Shown here: positions 46,652-55,064 of the stretch, in pieces
Layout: every line of letters begins with the position of its first letter
How positions within the stretch are numbered: the stretch's first letter is position 1
Origin: Streptomyces poonensis
GTDB lineage: Bacteria > Actinomycetota > Actinomycetes > Streptomycetales > Streptomycetaceae
NCBI RefSeq assembly: GCF_014650915.1
Contig: NZ_BMVW01000002.1
Location: 358,667-422,666 of the forward strand
Reading direction: 5' to 3'
Length of the DNA: 64,000 nt
Notes under the pieces: generated by a model
What the model was told of the DNA's origin: nothing
The model's input: only the letters and a program-made list of their open reading frames with translations
The model's database searches: none
Position numbers and translations under genes: made by a program

Positions 46652-47742
46652 CCGACTTCGGCAATGCCACAGCCGATCTCCGGAAGCGGCTGTGGGAAGC
46701 CGTCCTCGACGGAGACGCGTACCACGCCACCGACGTTCTGCACCAGGGCCTCGACGCCGGTCTGGAGCGGGAGACGCTCCTGCTGGGCGTCATCGGCAAG
46801 GTCCAGGAGAAGGTCGGCCGCGAGTGGGCGGCCAACCGGATCACGGTCGCCCAGGAGCACGCGGCCACCGCCGTCAACGAGCGGGCCCTCACCACGCTGG
46901 TCCCGCCCGCTCCGGCGCCCCCGTCGGCCGGCCCGAACCGGAGCAGGGGGAGGGGCCGGGTGGCCGTGGCCTGCGTGGAGGGCGAATGGCACGCCTTCCC
47001 GGCCCGCCTGGTCGCGGAGGTCCTCCAGCTGCGCGGCTGGCAGGTGGACTACCTCGGCCCCCAGATCCCGGGCCCGCATCTGATCGCCCACCTGCACCAC
47101 ACCCAGGCTGACGTGGCGCTGCTCTCGACCTCGCTGCCGACCAGGCTGCCCGCCGCCCACGCCATGATCGCCGCCTGCCAGGCCGTGGGCGTGCCCGTCA
47201 TGGTGGGCGGCAGGGGCTTCGGCGTCGACGGCCGTCACGCCGGCGCCGTCGGCGCCGACCGGTGGGCGCCCGACGCGCGGGCCGCCGCGGCCGCCCTGGA
47301 GGCCGGGATCGCGGCCCCGGGCCCGAGGGCCGCCCGTCAGGTGGTGGACGATCTCCCGCATCTGGCGGACCAGGAGTACACCATGGTCGTGAAGTCCCGT
47401 TCCCAGCTGATCGAACGGACACTGGCGGGTCTGGAGGAACACGTCCCCGCCGTACGGCACTACACCGACACCCAGCGTGAGCGCACGGCCGAGGACTACG
47501 CCCACATCGTCGACTTCCTCGCCACCGCTCTCTACGTCGACGACGCCGGTCTGTTCACCGACTTCCTCGCCTGGACCGCCGACGTCCTCGATGCGCGGTC
47601 GGTCTCCGCGCGGTGCCTGGTCCCCGGGCTGCATCTCCTCGGGCGGCAGCTGCAGGACTTCCCACGCGCCACGATCCTGCTCCGCCACGGGGCCGCCGCC
47701 GTGGCCGCCCGCCCCGACTCCGACCCGGAGGACAGCCCGTGA
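46648..47742 (+). CDS. B12-binding protein with CarH-type photosensory motif, copy 1
   Basis: A 364-residue protein. A helical domain (5-85) carries W60-x9-E70-H71, the W-x9-EH signature that caps adenosylcobalamin in CarH/LitR light sensors. Then a B12-binding Rossmann domain (105-225) has His115 in GEWH as the likely lower cobalt ligand, and GWQVDYLGPQ. Residues 240-350 form a third helical domain not found in CarH. There is no MerR HTH, so it cannot bind DNA in the CarH way; it likely passes a light or B12 signal to the phosphatase or STAS partner encoded on either side (4-bp overlaps with both). Confidence 0.85.
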   Translation: MTDFGNATADLRKRLWEAVLDGDAYHATDVLHQGLDAGLERETLLLGVIGKVQEKVGREWAANRITVAQEHAATAVNERALTTLVPPAPAPPSAGPNRSRGRGRVAVACVEGEWHAFPARLVAEVLQLRGWQVDYLGPQIPGPHLIAHLHHTQADVALLSTSLPTRLPAAHAMIAACQAVGVPVMVGGRGFGVDGRHAGAVGADRWAPDARAAAAALEAGIAAPGPRAARQVVDDLPHLADQEYTMVVKSRSQLIERTLAGLEEHVPAVRHYTDTQRERTAEDYAHIVDFLATALYVDDAGLFTDFLAWTADVLDARSVSARCLVPGLHLLGRQLQDFPRATILLRHGAAAVAARPDSDPEDSP

Positions 47743-48122
47743 TCACACCGCCGTTCGAGTTCAGCCTCATCGTCACCGCCGCGGCGGACGTGCTGACCGT
47801 CGAGGTCGCCGGCGAACTCGACCATCAGACGAGCGACGCGCTCGTCCGTACCGTCGTCGGGCACCTCTCCCCGGGCGGAGCGGCCTTCCGCCGCGTGCGG
47901 CTGGACTTCGGGCGGCTGACCTGGATCGACTCCATGGGCCTGTCGGCACTGCTGGCGGTCCACCGCCACGCCGGCGCCGTCGGCGTCACCCTTCACCTGG
48001 ACAGCCGGCCGGGATTTCTCGAGCGCCTGCTCACCCTCACCGGCACCCTGGACCACTTGACCACCACCGTCACCACCACCGCGGCAGCGGGCGACCCGGT
48101 GCCCGAGGCCGAGGCGGGCTGA
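47739..48122 (+). CDS. STAS anti-sigma factor antagonist, copy 1
   Basis: A 127-residue STAS-domain protein. The phosphorylation loop reads WIDSMGLSAL, with the Ser of DSMG as the expected target. It is the SpoIIAA/RsbV-type output of a partner-switching system. The C terminus is Thr-rich. The GTG start overlaps the B12-protein stop (GTGA). No cognate anti-sigma kinase or sigma factor gene lies in the window. Confidence 0.88.
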   Translation: MITPPFEFSLIVTAAADVLTVEVAGELDHQTSDALVRTVVGHLSPGGAAFRRVRLDFGRLTWIDSMGLSALLAVHRHAGAVGVTLHLDSRPGFLERLLTLTGTLDHLTTTVTTTAAAGDPVPEAEAG

Positions 48123-48207
48123 CCCGCCGTCCGGCGGCAGACCCCGGCATCCGGGACGTCCGGCAGGCCGGGACCGGCTCGGAGGTGGGTTGCATCCGTC
48201 GGCGAGC

Positions 48208-48259
48208 TGCGAGACGGTTGCCGTCGGACAACTTTCCAGGCGCAGAGAGGTGGTGGGGT
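48208..48259 (+). promoter_or_regulatory. Conserved upstream element, module copy 2
   Basis: Same 52-bp length and layout as 44896-44947. Here the inverted repeat is better: GTTGCCG-T-CGG-A-CAAC at 48217-48232. It lies in the 162-bp gap between the first STAS gene and the second phosphatase, 26 bp before its start. Its presence at both modules argues for separate but identical control. Confidence 0.55.
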
Positions 48260-48284
48260 ACGCGCCACGCGTGTATCCCTGCTC

Positions 48285-50024
48285 GTGGTTTCTCCTCAGG
48301 GTTCCCCCGCAGGCCCACGCGGCGCCGGCACCGGCTCGCCGTGGAGCGACGCTCCCTGCCCGGTGCTGGTCGTGGACCGGGCCGGCGGCATCGTGGAGGC
48401 CAACGACGCCGCCCGGACGGTACTGCCCGACGTGACGGGCGGCGACGGGCCGTACGAGAACCTGCCGGACTGGCTGACGGAAGCACACCGGCACATGACC
48501 GGCGGCCTCGGGGCCACCTGGGCGGAGCCGCCGTCGGGTGCCATCGGCGGGCGTCACTTCGAGGCCCATCCCAGGCCGGGCGCGGACGGGGACGTGGCCT
48601 GGTGGCTGATCGACGCCACCGACCGCCACCTGGCCGAGGAGACGCTGCGCAGGGAGCAGGAACGCGCGGCGATCCTCTCCGAGGTGTCCAGCACGCTGCT
48701 GTCGTCGCTGAACGTGCCGCGCTGCATGGAGGTGACCGCCCGTCTGGCGACCCGTCATCTCGCGGACGCCGCCGTTCTCGTCGCCCCCGCCCAGGGCCGC
48801 CGCCACCCGGTCACCTACGCGCAGGCCCACGGCCCCGCCGTCCGGGTCACGCGGGCGGTCGACCCGGCGACGGTGCCCGGACTGGCCGAGGCGCTGCAGG
48901 GCTTCCCGCCCGTGCCGACCCGGTGGATCGATCCCGGGGCGATCCCCGCGTGGGCGATCCCCGAGGGGTTCGAGGGCCCGGTCGGCTCCGTCACCGTCAC
49001 CCCGCTGCCCGGGCACGGTGTCCCCGCCGGCGCCCTGATCCTGCTGCGCTCCAGCACCGTCAGGGCGTTCACCGAGAGCGAGAACGTCTTCGCCCGGCTG
49101 TTCGCCGCCCGCGCCGGTGCCGCCCTGTCCGCGGCCCGCCTGTACACCGAACAGGCCGCCGTCACCGCGACGCTGATGCAGGAGCTGCTGCCCCCGGCGC
49201 TCGGCGGCGTCCACGGCGTCGACTACGCGGGCGGCTACCGGCCCGCCCAGGACAGCGAGCGGATCGGCGGCGACTTCTACGACGTCCACCCCGGCGCCGA
49301 CCCCTCCCAGGAGTCGCTCGTCGTCCTCGGGGACGTGGCGGGCAAGGGCCTGGACGCCGCCGTACTGACCGGCAAGATACGCAACACGCTGCACGCCCTG
49401 CTGCCCCTCGCCCACGACCACCAGCACGTGCTGAACCTGCTCAACGCCGCGCTGCTGACGTCCCGTCACACCCGGTTCGCCACCCTGGTGCTGGTTTCCG
49501 CGCGCCACCGTGCGGGCCGGGTGCGGCTGCGGCTGACCAGCGCGGGCCATCTCCCGCCCCTCATCGTCCGCGCCGACGGCCGGGTGGAGGAGAGCGGCAC
49601 CCGCGGCAACCTGGTGGGCGCGATGCCGGCCGTGTCGGTACGGACCGAGGAGACCGTGCTCGCCCCCGGAGAAACCTGCCTGCTGTACACGGACGGCATC
49701 ACCGAGGCCCGCGGCGGGCCGCTCGGCGGTGAACTGTACGGGGTCGAACGCCTGAAACGGGCCCTGGCGGAATGCGCCGGGATGCCGGCGGAGGCGGTCG
49801 TGGAGCGCGTGCAGATGCTGGCCGCGCAGTGGCTGGGCCAGGGCCGCCACGACGACATGGCGGTGATCGCCATCAGCGCGCCGCGGCCCCGCCCCTTGAC
49901 GGTGACCGGCGGAGACATGCATCGCGGGCACTCCGGGAACCCTGGACGGTCCGGGCGCCCCGGCGAGCCAGGGGTCCCCGGCGACCCCGGTACCCCACAC
50001 GAACGGCACGGGAGGAGCGCGTGA
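48285..50024 (+). CDS. PAS/GAF-SpoIIE phosphatase, module copy 2
   Basis: A 579-residue paralogue of the phosphatase at 44969. Sensor and catalytic regions match nearly residue for residue (RIGGDFYDVHPG, DVAGKGLDAAV, YTDGITEARGG), while the PAS-like N terminus (10-105) differs most, hinting at a different input. The last ~40 residues are replaced by a short Gly-x-Y collagen-like run (GNPGRSGRPGEPGVPGDPG). The GTG start again lacks a good RBS. It overlaps the next gene by 4 bp. Confidence 0.85.
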   Translation: MVSPQGSPAGPRGAGTGSPWSDAPCPVLVVDRAGGIVEANDAARTVLPDVTGGDGPYENLPDWLTEAHRHMTGGLGATWAEPPSGAIGGRHFEAHPRPGADGDVAWWLIDATDRHLAEETLRREQERAAILSEVSSTLLSSLNVPRCMEVTARLATRHLADAAVLVAPAQGRRHPVTYAQAHGPAVRVTRAVDPATVPGLAEALQGFPPVPTRWIDPGAIPAWAIPEGFEGPVGSVTVTPLPGHGVPAGALILLRSSTVRAFTESENVFARLFAARAGAALSAARLYTEQAAVTATLMQELLPPALGGVHGVDYAGGYRPAQDSERIGGDFYDVHPGADPSQESLVVLGDVAGKGLDAAVLTGKIRNTLHALLPLAHDHQHVLNLLNAALLTSRHTRFATLVLVSARHRAGRVRLRLTSAGHLPPLIVRADGRVEESGTRGNLVGAMPAVSVRTEETVLAPGETCLLYTDGITEARGGPLGGELYGVERLKRALAECAGMPAEAVVERVQMLAAQWLGQGRHDDMAVIAISAPRPRPLTVTGGDMHRGHSGNPGRSGRPGEPGVPGDPGTPHERHGRSA

Positions 50025-51118
50025 CCGCTTCCGGCAACGCCACGGCCGGTCTCCGTGACCGGCTGTGGGAGGCCGTCCTCGACGGCGACGCGTACACCGC
50101 CGCCGACGTCCTGCACGCGGGGCTCGACGACGGCCACGACAGGGAAACGCTTCTGCTGGACGTGATCGGCGAGGTCCAGGCGAAGGTCGGCGTCGAGTGG
50201 GCGGCCGACCGGATCACGGTCGCCCAGGAGCACGCGGCCACCGCCGTCAACGAGCGCGTCATCGCCACGCTGACCCCGCGCGGGCCCGCCGGGCCGGGTG
50301 CGGGCCGGACCGGCCGGGGCCGGGTGACCGTGGCCTGCGTGGACGGCGAGTGGCACGCCCTTCCGGCCCGCCTGGTCGCGGAGGTCCTCCAGCTGCGCGG
50401 CTGGCAGGTGGACTATCTCGGCGCCCAGACGCCCGTACCGCATCTGATCGCCCATCTGCACCGCACCGACCCGTACGCGGTCCTGCTCTCCTCCTCGGTC
50501 CCGACCAGGCTGCCGGCCGCCCACGCGGCCATCACCGCCTGCCAGGCCGTCGGTGTGCCCGTCATGGTCGGCGGCAGGGCCTTCGGACCGGACGGCCGCT
50601 ACGCCCGCGCCTTCGGCGCCGACCGGTGGGCGGCCGACGCACGGGCCGCCGCGGCCGCCCTGGAGACCGGGTTCACGGCCCCGGACGCGACGGCCGCCCG
50701 TCAGGCGGTGGACGACCTGCCGCACCTGACCGACCAGGAGTACACGATGGTCGTGCAGTCCCGTCCCCAGCTGGTCAAGCAGACGCTGGTGGACATGGAG
50801 GAGCGTTTCCCCGCACTGCGCCGGTACACCGAGGCGCAGCGCGAACGCACCGCCGAGGACCTCGCCCACATCGTCGACTTCCTCGCCACCGCCCTCTACG
50901 TCGACGACGCCGGCCTGTTCACCGACTTCCTCACCTGGACCGCCGGCATCCTCGAGGCGCGGCGGGTGCCCGCGCGGTCCCTGCTCGTCGGGCTGGACCT
51001 GCTCGGCGGGCAGCTCCACGACTTCCCGCGCGCCACCGCCCTGCTCCACGCCGGGACCGCCGCCGTCACCGCCCGCCCCGTCCGTTCCGCCCCCGACCCA
51101 GAGATCACCACCGAATGA
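50021..51118 (+). CDS. B12-binding protein with CarH-type photosensory motif, copy 2
   Basis: A 365-residue paralogue of the protein at 46648. W60, E70 and H71 of the W-x9-EH motif are at the same positions, and the B12 lower-ligand His is at 112 (GEWH). The third helical domain is also conserved (YTEAQRERTAEDLAHIVDF). The linker between the helical and B12 domains is shorter and the exposed loops differ. GGAGG lies 8 bases before the GTG start. Confidence 0.85.
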   Translation: MTASGNATAGLRDRLWEAVLDGDAYTAADVLHAGLDDGHDRETLLLDVIGEVQAKVGVEWAADRITVAQEHAATAVNERVIATLTPRGPAGPGAGRTGRGRVTVACVDGEWHALPARLVAEVLQLRGWQVDYLGAQTPVPHLIAHLHRTDPYAVLLSSSVPTRLPAAHAAITACQAVGVPVMVGGRAFGPDGRYARAFGADRWAADARAAAAALETGFTAPDATAARQAVDDLPHLTDQEYTMVVQSRPQLVKQTLVDMEERFPALRRYTEAQRERTAEDLAHIVDFLATALYVDDAGLFTDFLTWTAGILEARRVPARSLLVGLDLLGGQLHDFPRATALLHAGTAAVTARPVRSAPDPEITTE

Positions 51119-51525
51119 CCACGCTGCCCCCCGAGTTCGGACTCGACGTCATCACCGCACCGGACGTGCTGACCATCGAGGTCGTCGGCGATCTCGACTA
51201 CGAGACCAGCGACGAACTCCTCGCCACCGTCGCCGACCACCTCACCCCGGACCCGGCCTTCCAGCGCCTCCGCCTGGACTTCCGGGGGCTGACGTGGATC
51301 GATTCCATGGGCCTGTCGACGCTGCTGATGGTGCACCGCCGCACCAGCGCCACCGGTATCGCGCTCACGCTGGACAACCGGCCCGGTTTCCTCCAGCGCA
51401 TGCTCGATCTCACCGGCACCCTGGACCACTTCACCGCCACCGCCGAAGGGGAGGGCGAGGCCGCCGACTCGGGCACGGGCACGGGCACGGGCACGGGCAC
51501 AGGCACGGGCACAGGCACGGGCTGA
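51115..51525 (+). CDS. STAS anti-sigma factor antagonist, copy 2
   Basis: A 136-residue STAS protein, paralogue of that at 47739, with the same WIDSMGLSTL phosphorylation loop. The end differs: after AEGEGEAADS the protein runs as a (GT)n tail encoded by a GGGCAC repeat. The ATG overlaps the stop of the B12 gene. It closes the second module. Confidence 0.88.
   Translation: MTTLPPEFGLDVITAPDVLTIEVVGDLDYETSDELLATVADHLTPDPAFQRLRLDFRGLTWIDSMGLSTLLMVHRRTSATGIALTLDNRPGFLQRMLDLTGTLDHFTATAEGEGEAADSGTGTGTGTGTGTGTGTG
51471..51522 (+). repeat. GGGCAC hexanucleotide repeat
   Basis: Eight full units of GGGCAC (two with AGGCAC) plus a partial unit, just before the stop codon of the second STAS gene. Each unit encodes Gly-Thr, so a change in copy number keeps the frame and alters only tail length. 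Confidence 0.9.
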
Positions 51526-51555
51526 CCGGTCAGAGGCCGGTCCGGCTCCGAGGTG

Positions 51556-51903
51556 TCACTTGGCCGGGTCGTGGCCCCAGTTCATCAGGCTGTAGCGCCA
51601 CGGTGTGTCCGTGATGTCGCCCTTGGGCCGCTGCGCCATGTGCCGGTGGACATACCCGACGACCTTGCGCATATGGGCCACGTCGTCGTCGCTGAGGTCG
51701 CCCTTCTTGGTGCGTTTGAGCTCGACGATGCGCCGCCCGGAGGCATGCCCCACGCTCTCTCCGCCGTCGCTCTGGCCCACGCTCTTCGACTCGTCCGTCT
51801 CCAGCCACTTCTCCAGCTCGCCGGGCGACATGTTGACGGCGTCACCGAACTCCTTGATCGTCCCGGCCCGGTCGTCGGCCCCCTCCTGTTCGTTCTTCGT
51901 CAC
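51556..51903 (-). CDS. DUF3140 domain protein
   Basis: A 115-residue protein typical of DUF3140 (GELEKWLETDESKSVGQ near the middle, DTPWRYSLMNWGHDP at the end). These small proteins are often found beside DUF2945 genes, as here, with a 4-bp overlap. No biochemical role is known to me. Confidence 0.8.
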   Translation of the reverse strand: MTKNEQEGADDRAGTIKEFGDAVNMSPGELEKWLETDESKSVGQSDGGESVGHASGRRIVELKRTKKGDLSDDDVAHMRKVVGYVHRHMAQRPKGDITDTPWRYSLMNWGHDPAK

Positions 51904-52127
51904 GACGACTTCCCCTTCTTGTGCAGAGCTCCGGGTTTGTGCACGGCGGTCTTCCCCGAGTTGTCGCTGCGGACCTCGTACTGCGGCTCCTCGGACGACG
52001 CGTCGACCGTCCGCCCCGCCGCCTCCGTACGCTCGGTGATCTTCTTCTCGATCTTGCCGCCGACATCCTGCCCATGACTCTTCCAGGAGACCTTGTCTCC
52101 CTTGCGGAGCTTCTTGTCCGACGCCAT
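51900..52127 (-). CDS. DUF2945 (HVA1-like Tudor-fold) protein
   Basis: A 75-residue basic protein of the DUF2945/HVA1 family (KGDKVSWKSHGQDVGGKI, then YEVRSDNSGKTAVHKPGAL). Such domains have a small beta-barrel. The ATG at 52127 follows AAAGGGG. It is the first gene of a two-gene operon with the DUF3140 protein. Confidence 0.8.
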   Translation of the reverse strand: MASDKKLRKGDKVSWKSHGQDVGGKIEKKITERTEAAGRTVDASSEEPQYEVRSDNSGKTAVHKPGALHKKGKSS

Positions 52128-52257
52128 CGTGGCCCCTTTCTCTCCTGGGTCCTCCGTTCCAGCGTCGGGGCAGGGCGTGAATGCCGCATCCCGGGCAGGC
52201 GCGCCACGGGGCACCGGCGGGTCCGGCGGCACCGGCCGCGGCCGGCTGTCCCGCCGG

Positions 52258-53283
52258 TCAGCGACCCTGACGCCGCAGCAGCGCGTCCAAGCGGGGGTAG
52301 ACGGCCCGGGCGTTGTGCTCCTGGATCGCCGCCAGGTCCTCGGCGGGGAGGGCGGCGGCCTCGGTGTAGCGGCGGGTGTCGTCGAAGTGGTGGCCGGTGC
52401 AGGGGTCGACGTCGCGGACCGCGCCGATCATCTCCGAGGCGAAGAGGATGTTCTTCGTCGGTACGACGTCGAGGAGCAGGTCGATGCCGGGCTGGTGGTA
52501 GACGCAGGTGTCGAAGAAGACGTTGCCCAGGACGTGCTCCTCCAGCGGGGGCTTGCCGAGCGCCATCGCCAGGCCGCGGAAGCGCCCCCAGTGGTAGGGG
52601 ACCGCGCCGCCGCCGTGCGGGATGACCAGGCGCAGGGTCGGGAAGTCGGTGAACAGGTCGCCCTGCACGAGCTGCATGAACGCCGTGGTGTCGGCGTTGA
52701 GGTAGTGCGCGCCGGTGGTGTGGAAGGCCGGGTTGACGCTGGTGCTGACGTGCACCATCGCCGGGATGTCGTACTCCACCATCTTCTCGTAGACGGGGTA
52801 CCACGAGCGGTCCGTGAGCGGCGGCGCGGTCCAGTGGCCGCCCGAGGGGTCCGGGTTCAGGTTCAGCGCGACGGCGCCGTACTCCTCGACGCAGCGGGTG
52901 AGTTCCGGGAGGCAGGTGGCGGGGTCGACGCCCGGTGACTGCGGCAGCATGGCGGCCGGGACGAACCGCTCCGGGTAGAGACTGCTGACGCGGAAGCACA
53001 GCTCGTTGCAGATGGCGGCCCATTCGGCGGAGGTCCGGAAGTCCCCGACGTGGTGGGCCATGAACGACGCGCGCGGGGAGAAGACCGTGAGGTCGATGCC
53101 GCGTTCGTCCATCATCCGCAACTGGTTCGTCTCGACGGTCTCGCGCAGTTCGGCGTCGCTGATGCGCAGATCCGCGCGCGCGGGGGCGGCCGACGGGTCG
53201 GTGAGCCCGGCGATCTGCCGGTCGCGCCAGGCGGCCAGGGCCGGCGGAGCGGTGGTGTAGTGACCGTGGCAATCGATGATCAT
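52258..53283 (-). CDS. 4-oxalomesaconate hydratase-like amidohydrolase
   Basis: A 341-residue member of the amidohydrolase superfamily. The N-terminal metal motif is DCHGHY, with HVS at about 187 and the second-half VIPHGGGAVPYHWGR motif. Length and phrases match LigJ/GalB-type 4-oxalomesaconate hydratases of the protocatechuate 4,5-cleavage or gallate pathway. No other gene of that pathway is adjacent, so either the rest is elsewhere or it acts on another small acid. Expected to be cytoplasmic. Confidence 0.8.
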   Translation of the reverse strand: MIIDCHGHYTTAPPALAAWRDRQIAGLTDPSAAPARADLRISDAELRETVETNQLRMMDERGIDLTVFSPRASFMAHHVGDFRTSAEWAAICNELCFRVSSLYPERFVPAAMLPQSPGVDPATCLPELTRCVEEYGAVALNLNPDPSGGHWTAPPLTDRSWYPVYEKMVEYDIPAMVHVSTSVNPAFHTTGAHYLNADTTAFMQLVQGDLFTDFPTLRLVIPHGGGAVPYHWGRFRGLAMALGKPPLEEHVLGNVFFDTCVYHQPGIDLLLDVVPTKNILFASEMIGAVRDVDPCTGHHFDDTRRYTEAAALPAEDLAAIQEHNARAVYPRLDALLRRQGR

Positions 53284-53360
53284 CGCTGTTCCCGGGTTCC
53301 GTGCTGTCCCTGCGGTGCGGGGGCTGGAGGTTCTCGAGGATCAACTTAACCGCTGACGAA

Positions 53361-53372
53361 ATTGTTGACAAT
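53361..53372. promoter_or_regulatory. Palindrome ATTGT-TG-ACAAT
   Basis: A perfect inverted repeat (ATTGT/ACAAT, 2-base centre) in an AT-rich patch 78 bp upstream of the amidohydrolase start. It resembles GntR/FCD-type operators. The regulator is not in the window. Confidence 0.4.
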
Positions 53373-53458
53373 ATCTGGGCGGCCGGGAGACAACCACGGG
53401 GGCCTGCCGCCCATGCGACAGACGACCCCCGTGGCGCGTACCGCGTACACCGGTGCCG

Positions 53459-54022
53459 TCAGTCCCGCCGCCAGGACTCCGGGTCCCATACCCCCGAGCG
53501 CCGCAGGGAGGCCGGACAGTGAAGGTAGATCTCGTCGATGTCGAGGAGCAGCGCGAGCAGCGGACGGCGCCCCGCCGCCGCCATGTCGTCGAAGAAAGGC
53601 GCGTCGGTCAGGATGCGGGCGCGGCCGTTCACACGCAGTACTTCTTTGCTGCCGGGAATGAGATAGAGAAGCCCGGCGTGCGGGTTGTCGAGGATGTTCT
53701 GGAAGCTGTCGCCGCGCCGGTTGCCCGGGCGGTCGGGCAGGGCGATCCTGCTGGACGAGAGGACGTGGGTGAAGCCGGGCGCGTCCCCGCGCGGGGAGAC
53801 GTCACAGTTGCCGTACCGGTCCGACGTCGCCAGCAGACAAAAGGAGGAACGGTTCAGGATCCGCAGATCGTCGTCGGTGAGCTCGGGGTGGACCTTGTCG
53901 ATGACGAGGGGGTACGGCTGCCCGAGGAGTTCCCGCAGTTCGTCGGCCGAGCCGAGTTCGACGCAGCCCTCCGGGAGGGCTCCCCCGCTGCGGTTCGCAG
54001 TCGCATCGATCATGTGAGGCAA
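53459..54022 (-). CDS. PPOX-fold FMN-dependent oxidoreductase family protein
   Basis: A 187-residue pyridoxamine-5'-phosphate-oxidase-fold protein (MSMEG_1061 type). The core phrases are FCLLATSDRYGNCDVSPRGD and a Phe/Gln-rich cofactor loop RRGDSFQNILDNPHAGLLYLIPG. It probably binds a flavin and reduces a small substrate. The frame can start at TTG 54022 (GGGAG five bases upstream) or ATG 54013; the N terminus is not decisive. Confidence 0.75.
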   Translation of the reverse strand: MPHMIDATANRSGGALPEGCVELGSADELRELLGQPYPLVIDKVHPELTDDDLRILNRSSFCLLATSDRYGNCDVSPRGDAPGFTHVLSSSRIALPDRPGNRRGDSFQNILDNPHAGLLYLIPGSKEVLRVNGRARILTDAPFFDDMAAAGRRPLLALLLDIDEIYLHCPASLRRSGVWDPESWRRD

Positions 54023-54135
54023 GCCGACTCCCTGTGCTCGTATTGCTGGACGCTGCCTGTCGCGGCGTCCCTCCGGTCGCGGCGCGACGGCGCCCGGCCG
54101 TCCACCACTGGTTGCGCTTTTAACGATATCTGGTG

Positions 54136-54154
54136 TTAGGTTCGCCTAACCTAA
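54136..54154 (+). promoter_or_regulatory. Iron box (IdeR/DmdR1-type)
   Basis: TTAGGTTCGCCTAACCTAA is a full 19-bp iron box: both arms match the consensus for the Streptomyces iron repressor DmdR1/IdeR. It overlaps the 54154 ATG and precedes the siderophore-transporter remnant and the intact binding-protein gene. Confidence 0.88.
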
Positions 54155-54282
54155 TGAGCAGCCGGAAGCAGTCGCTCCGGAACGCCGTGCTGCGCGTCCA
54201 CGGGGTGACGAGGAACAAGCCCATGCGCCTTGGCCCCCCGCCCTCCCCGCTCGGCACACCGAGCGGTGCCGGTGTCTCATGA
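54154..54282 (+). other. Small 42-codon frame after the iron box
   Basis: It begins in the last base of the iron box, encodes 42 basic and Pro-rich residues (MSSRKQSLRNAVLRVHGV...) and ends in an ATGA overlap with the next ATG at 54279. It may be the stump of a deleted iron-regulated gene or a chance frame. I do not recognise the sequence. Confidence 0.25.
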
Positions 54283-55064
54283 CCGCGACGACGGCCGCAC
54301 CGGGCGTACGGGGCAGCCGGACCTCCTGGACGACGAGCTGACCCCTCGCCGGCCTGCTGGCCGGGGTCGCGCTCGGCCTGGCGGGCACCGTGATGCAGGG
54401 CGTCACGCGCAACCCGCTCGCCGACCCGACCTGCTCGGCGTCAACTCGGGCGTGGCCGTCGCCGTCGTCTTCGCGATGAGCGTGCTGTCCCTGACCGAGC
54501 CCGGGCAGTACATCTGGTTCGGCTTCCTCGGCGCCTGCCTGGCGGCCGGACTCGTCTACGGGGTGGCCAGCTTCGGACGCGAGGGCGCCACGCCGGTCAA
54601 GCTCGCCCTCGCCGGAGCCGCCGCCACCGGGCTGCTCGTCTCCCTCACCGACACCATGCTGCTGACCGACAGCCAGACGTACGACCAGTTCCGGTTCTGG
54701 CAGGTCGGCGCCCTCGACGGCCGCGACATGGACGTCCTCGTCCAGGCGCTGCCCTTCATCGTCGTCGGCGGTCTCCTGGCCCTGTGCCTGGGCCCCCGGC
54801 TCAACGGCCTCGCCCTCGGCGACGACATCGCCCGCGGGCTGGGGCAACGGGTCGCCGTCGCCCGGCTCCTGGGCGCCGTGAGTGTCGTCCTGCTGTGCGG
54901 CGCGGCGACCGCGATCGCCGGGCCCATCGGCTTCGTCGGCCTCGCGGTGCCGCACGCGGTCCGGATGATCACGGGCCCCGACCACCGCTGGCTGCTGCCC
55001 TACAGCGCCCTGCTCGCCCCCGTCCTCCTGCTGGTCGCGGACGTCATCGGCCGGGTCGTACCTC
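54279..55064 (+). pseudogene. FecCD-type siderophore permease remnant
   Basis: The start (MTATTAAPGVRGSR) stops early at about 54340. Another frame then gives LAGLLAGVALGLAGTVMQGVTRNPLADP, and a one-base loss near 54430 moves to the frame DLLGVNSGVAVAVVFAMSVL, which continues through seven or so helices to IGFVGLAVPHAVRM and VADVIGRVV. That is the middle of a BtuC/FecCD permease. The first helices are missing and the C-terminal end is cut at 55060, where ATPase sequence begins. Not functional as a permease. Confidence 0.75.

Noticed and set aside
46648..51118. CarH/LitR MerR-type repressors
   Set aside because: The B12 proteins share the photosensory motif but have no N-terminal HTH.
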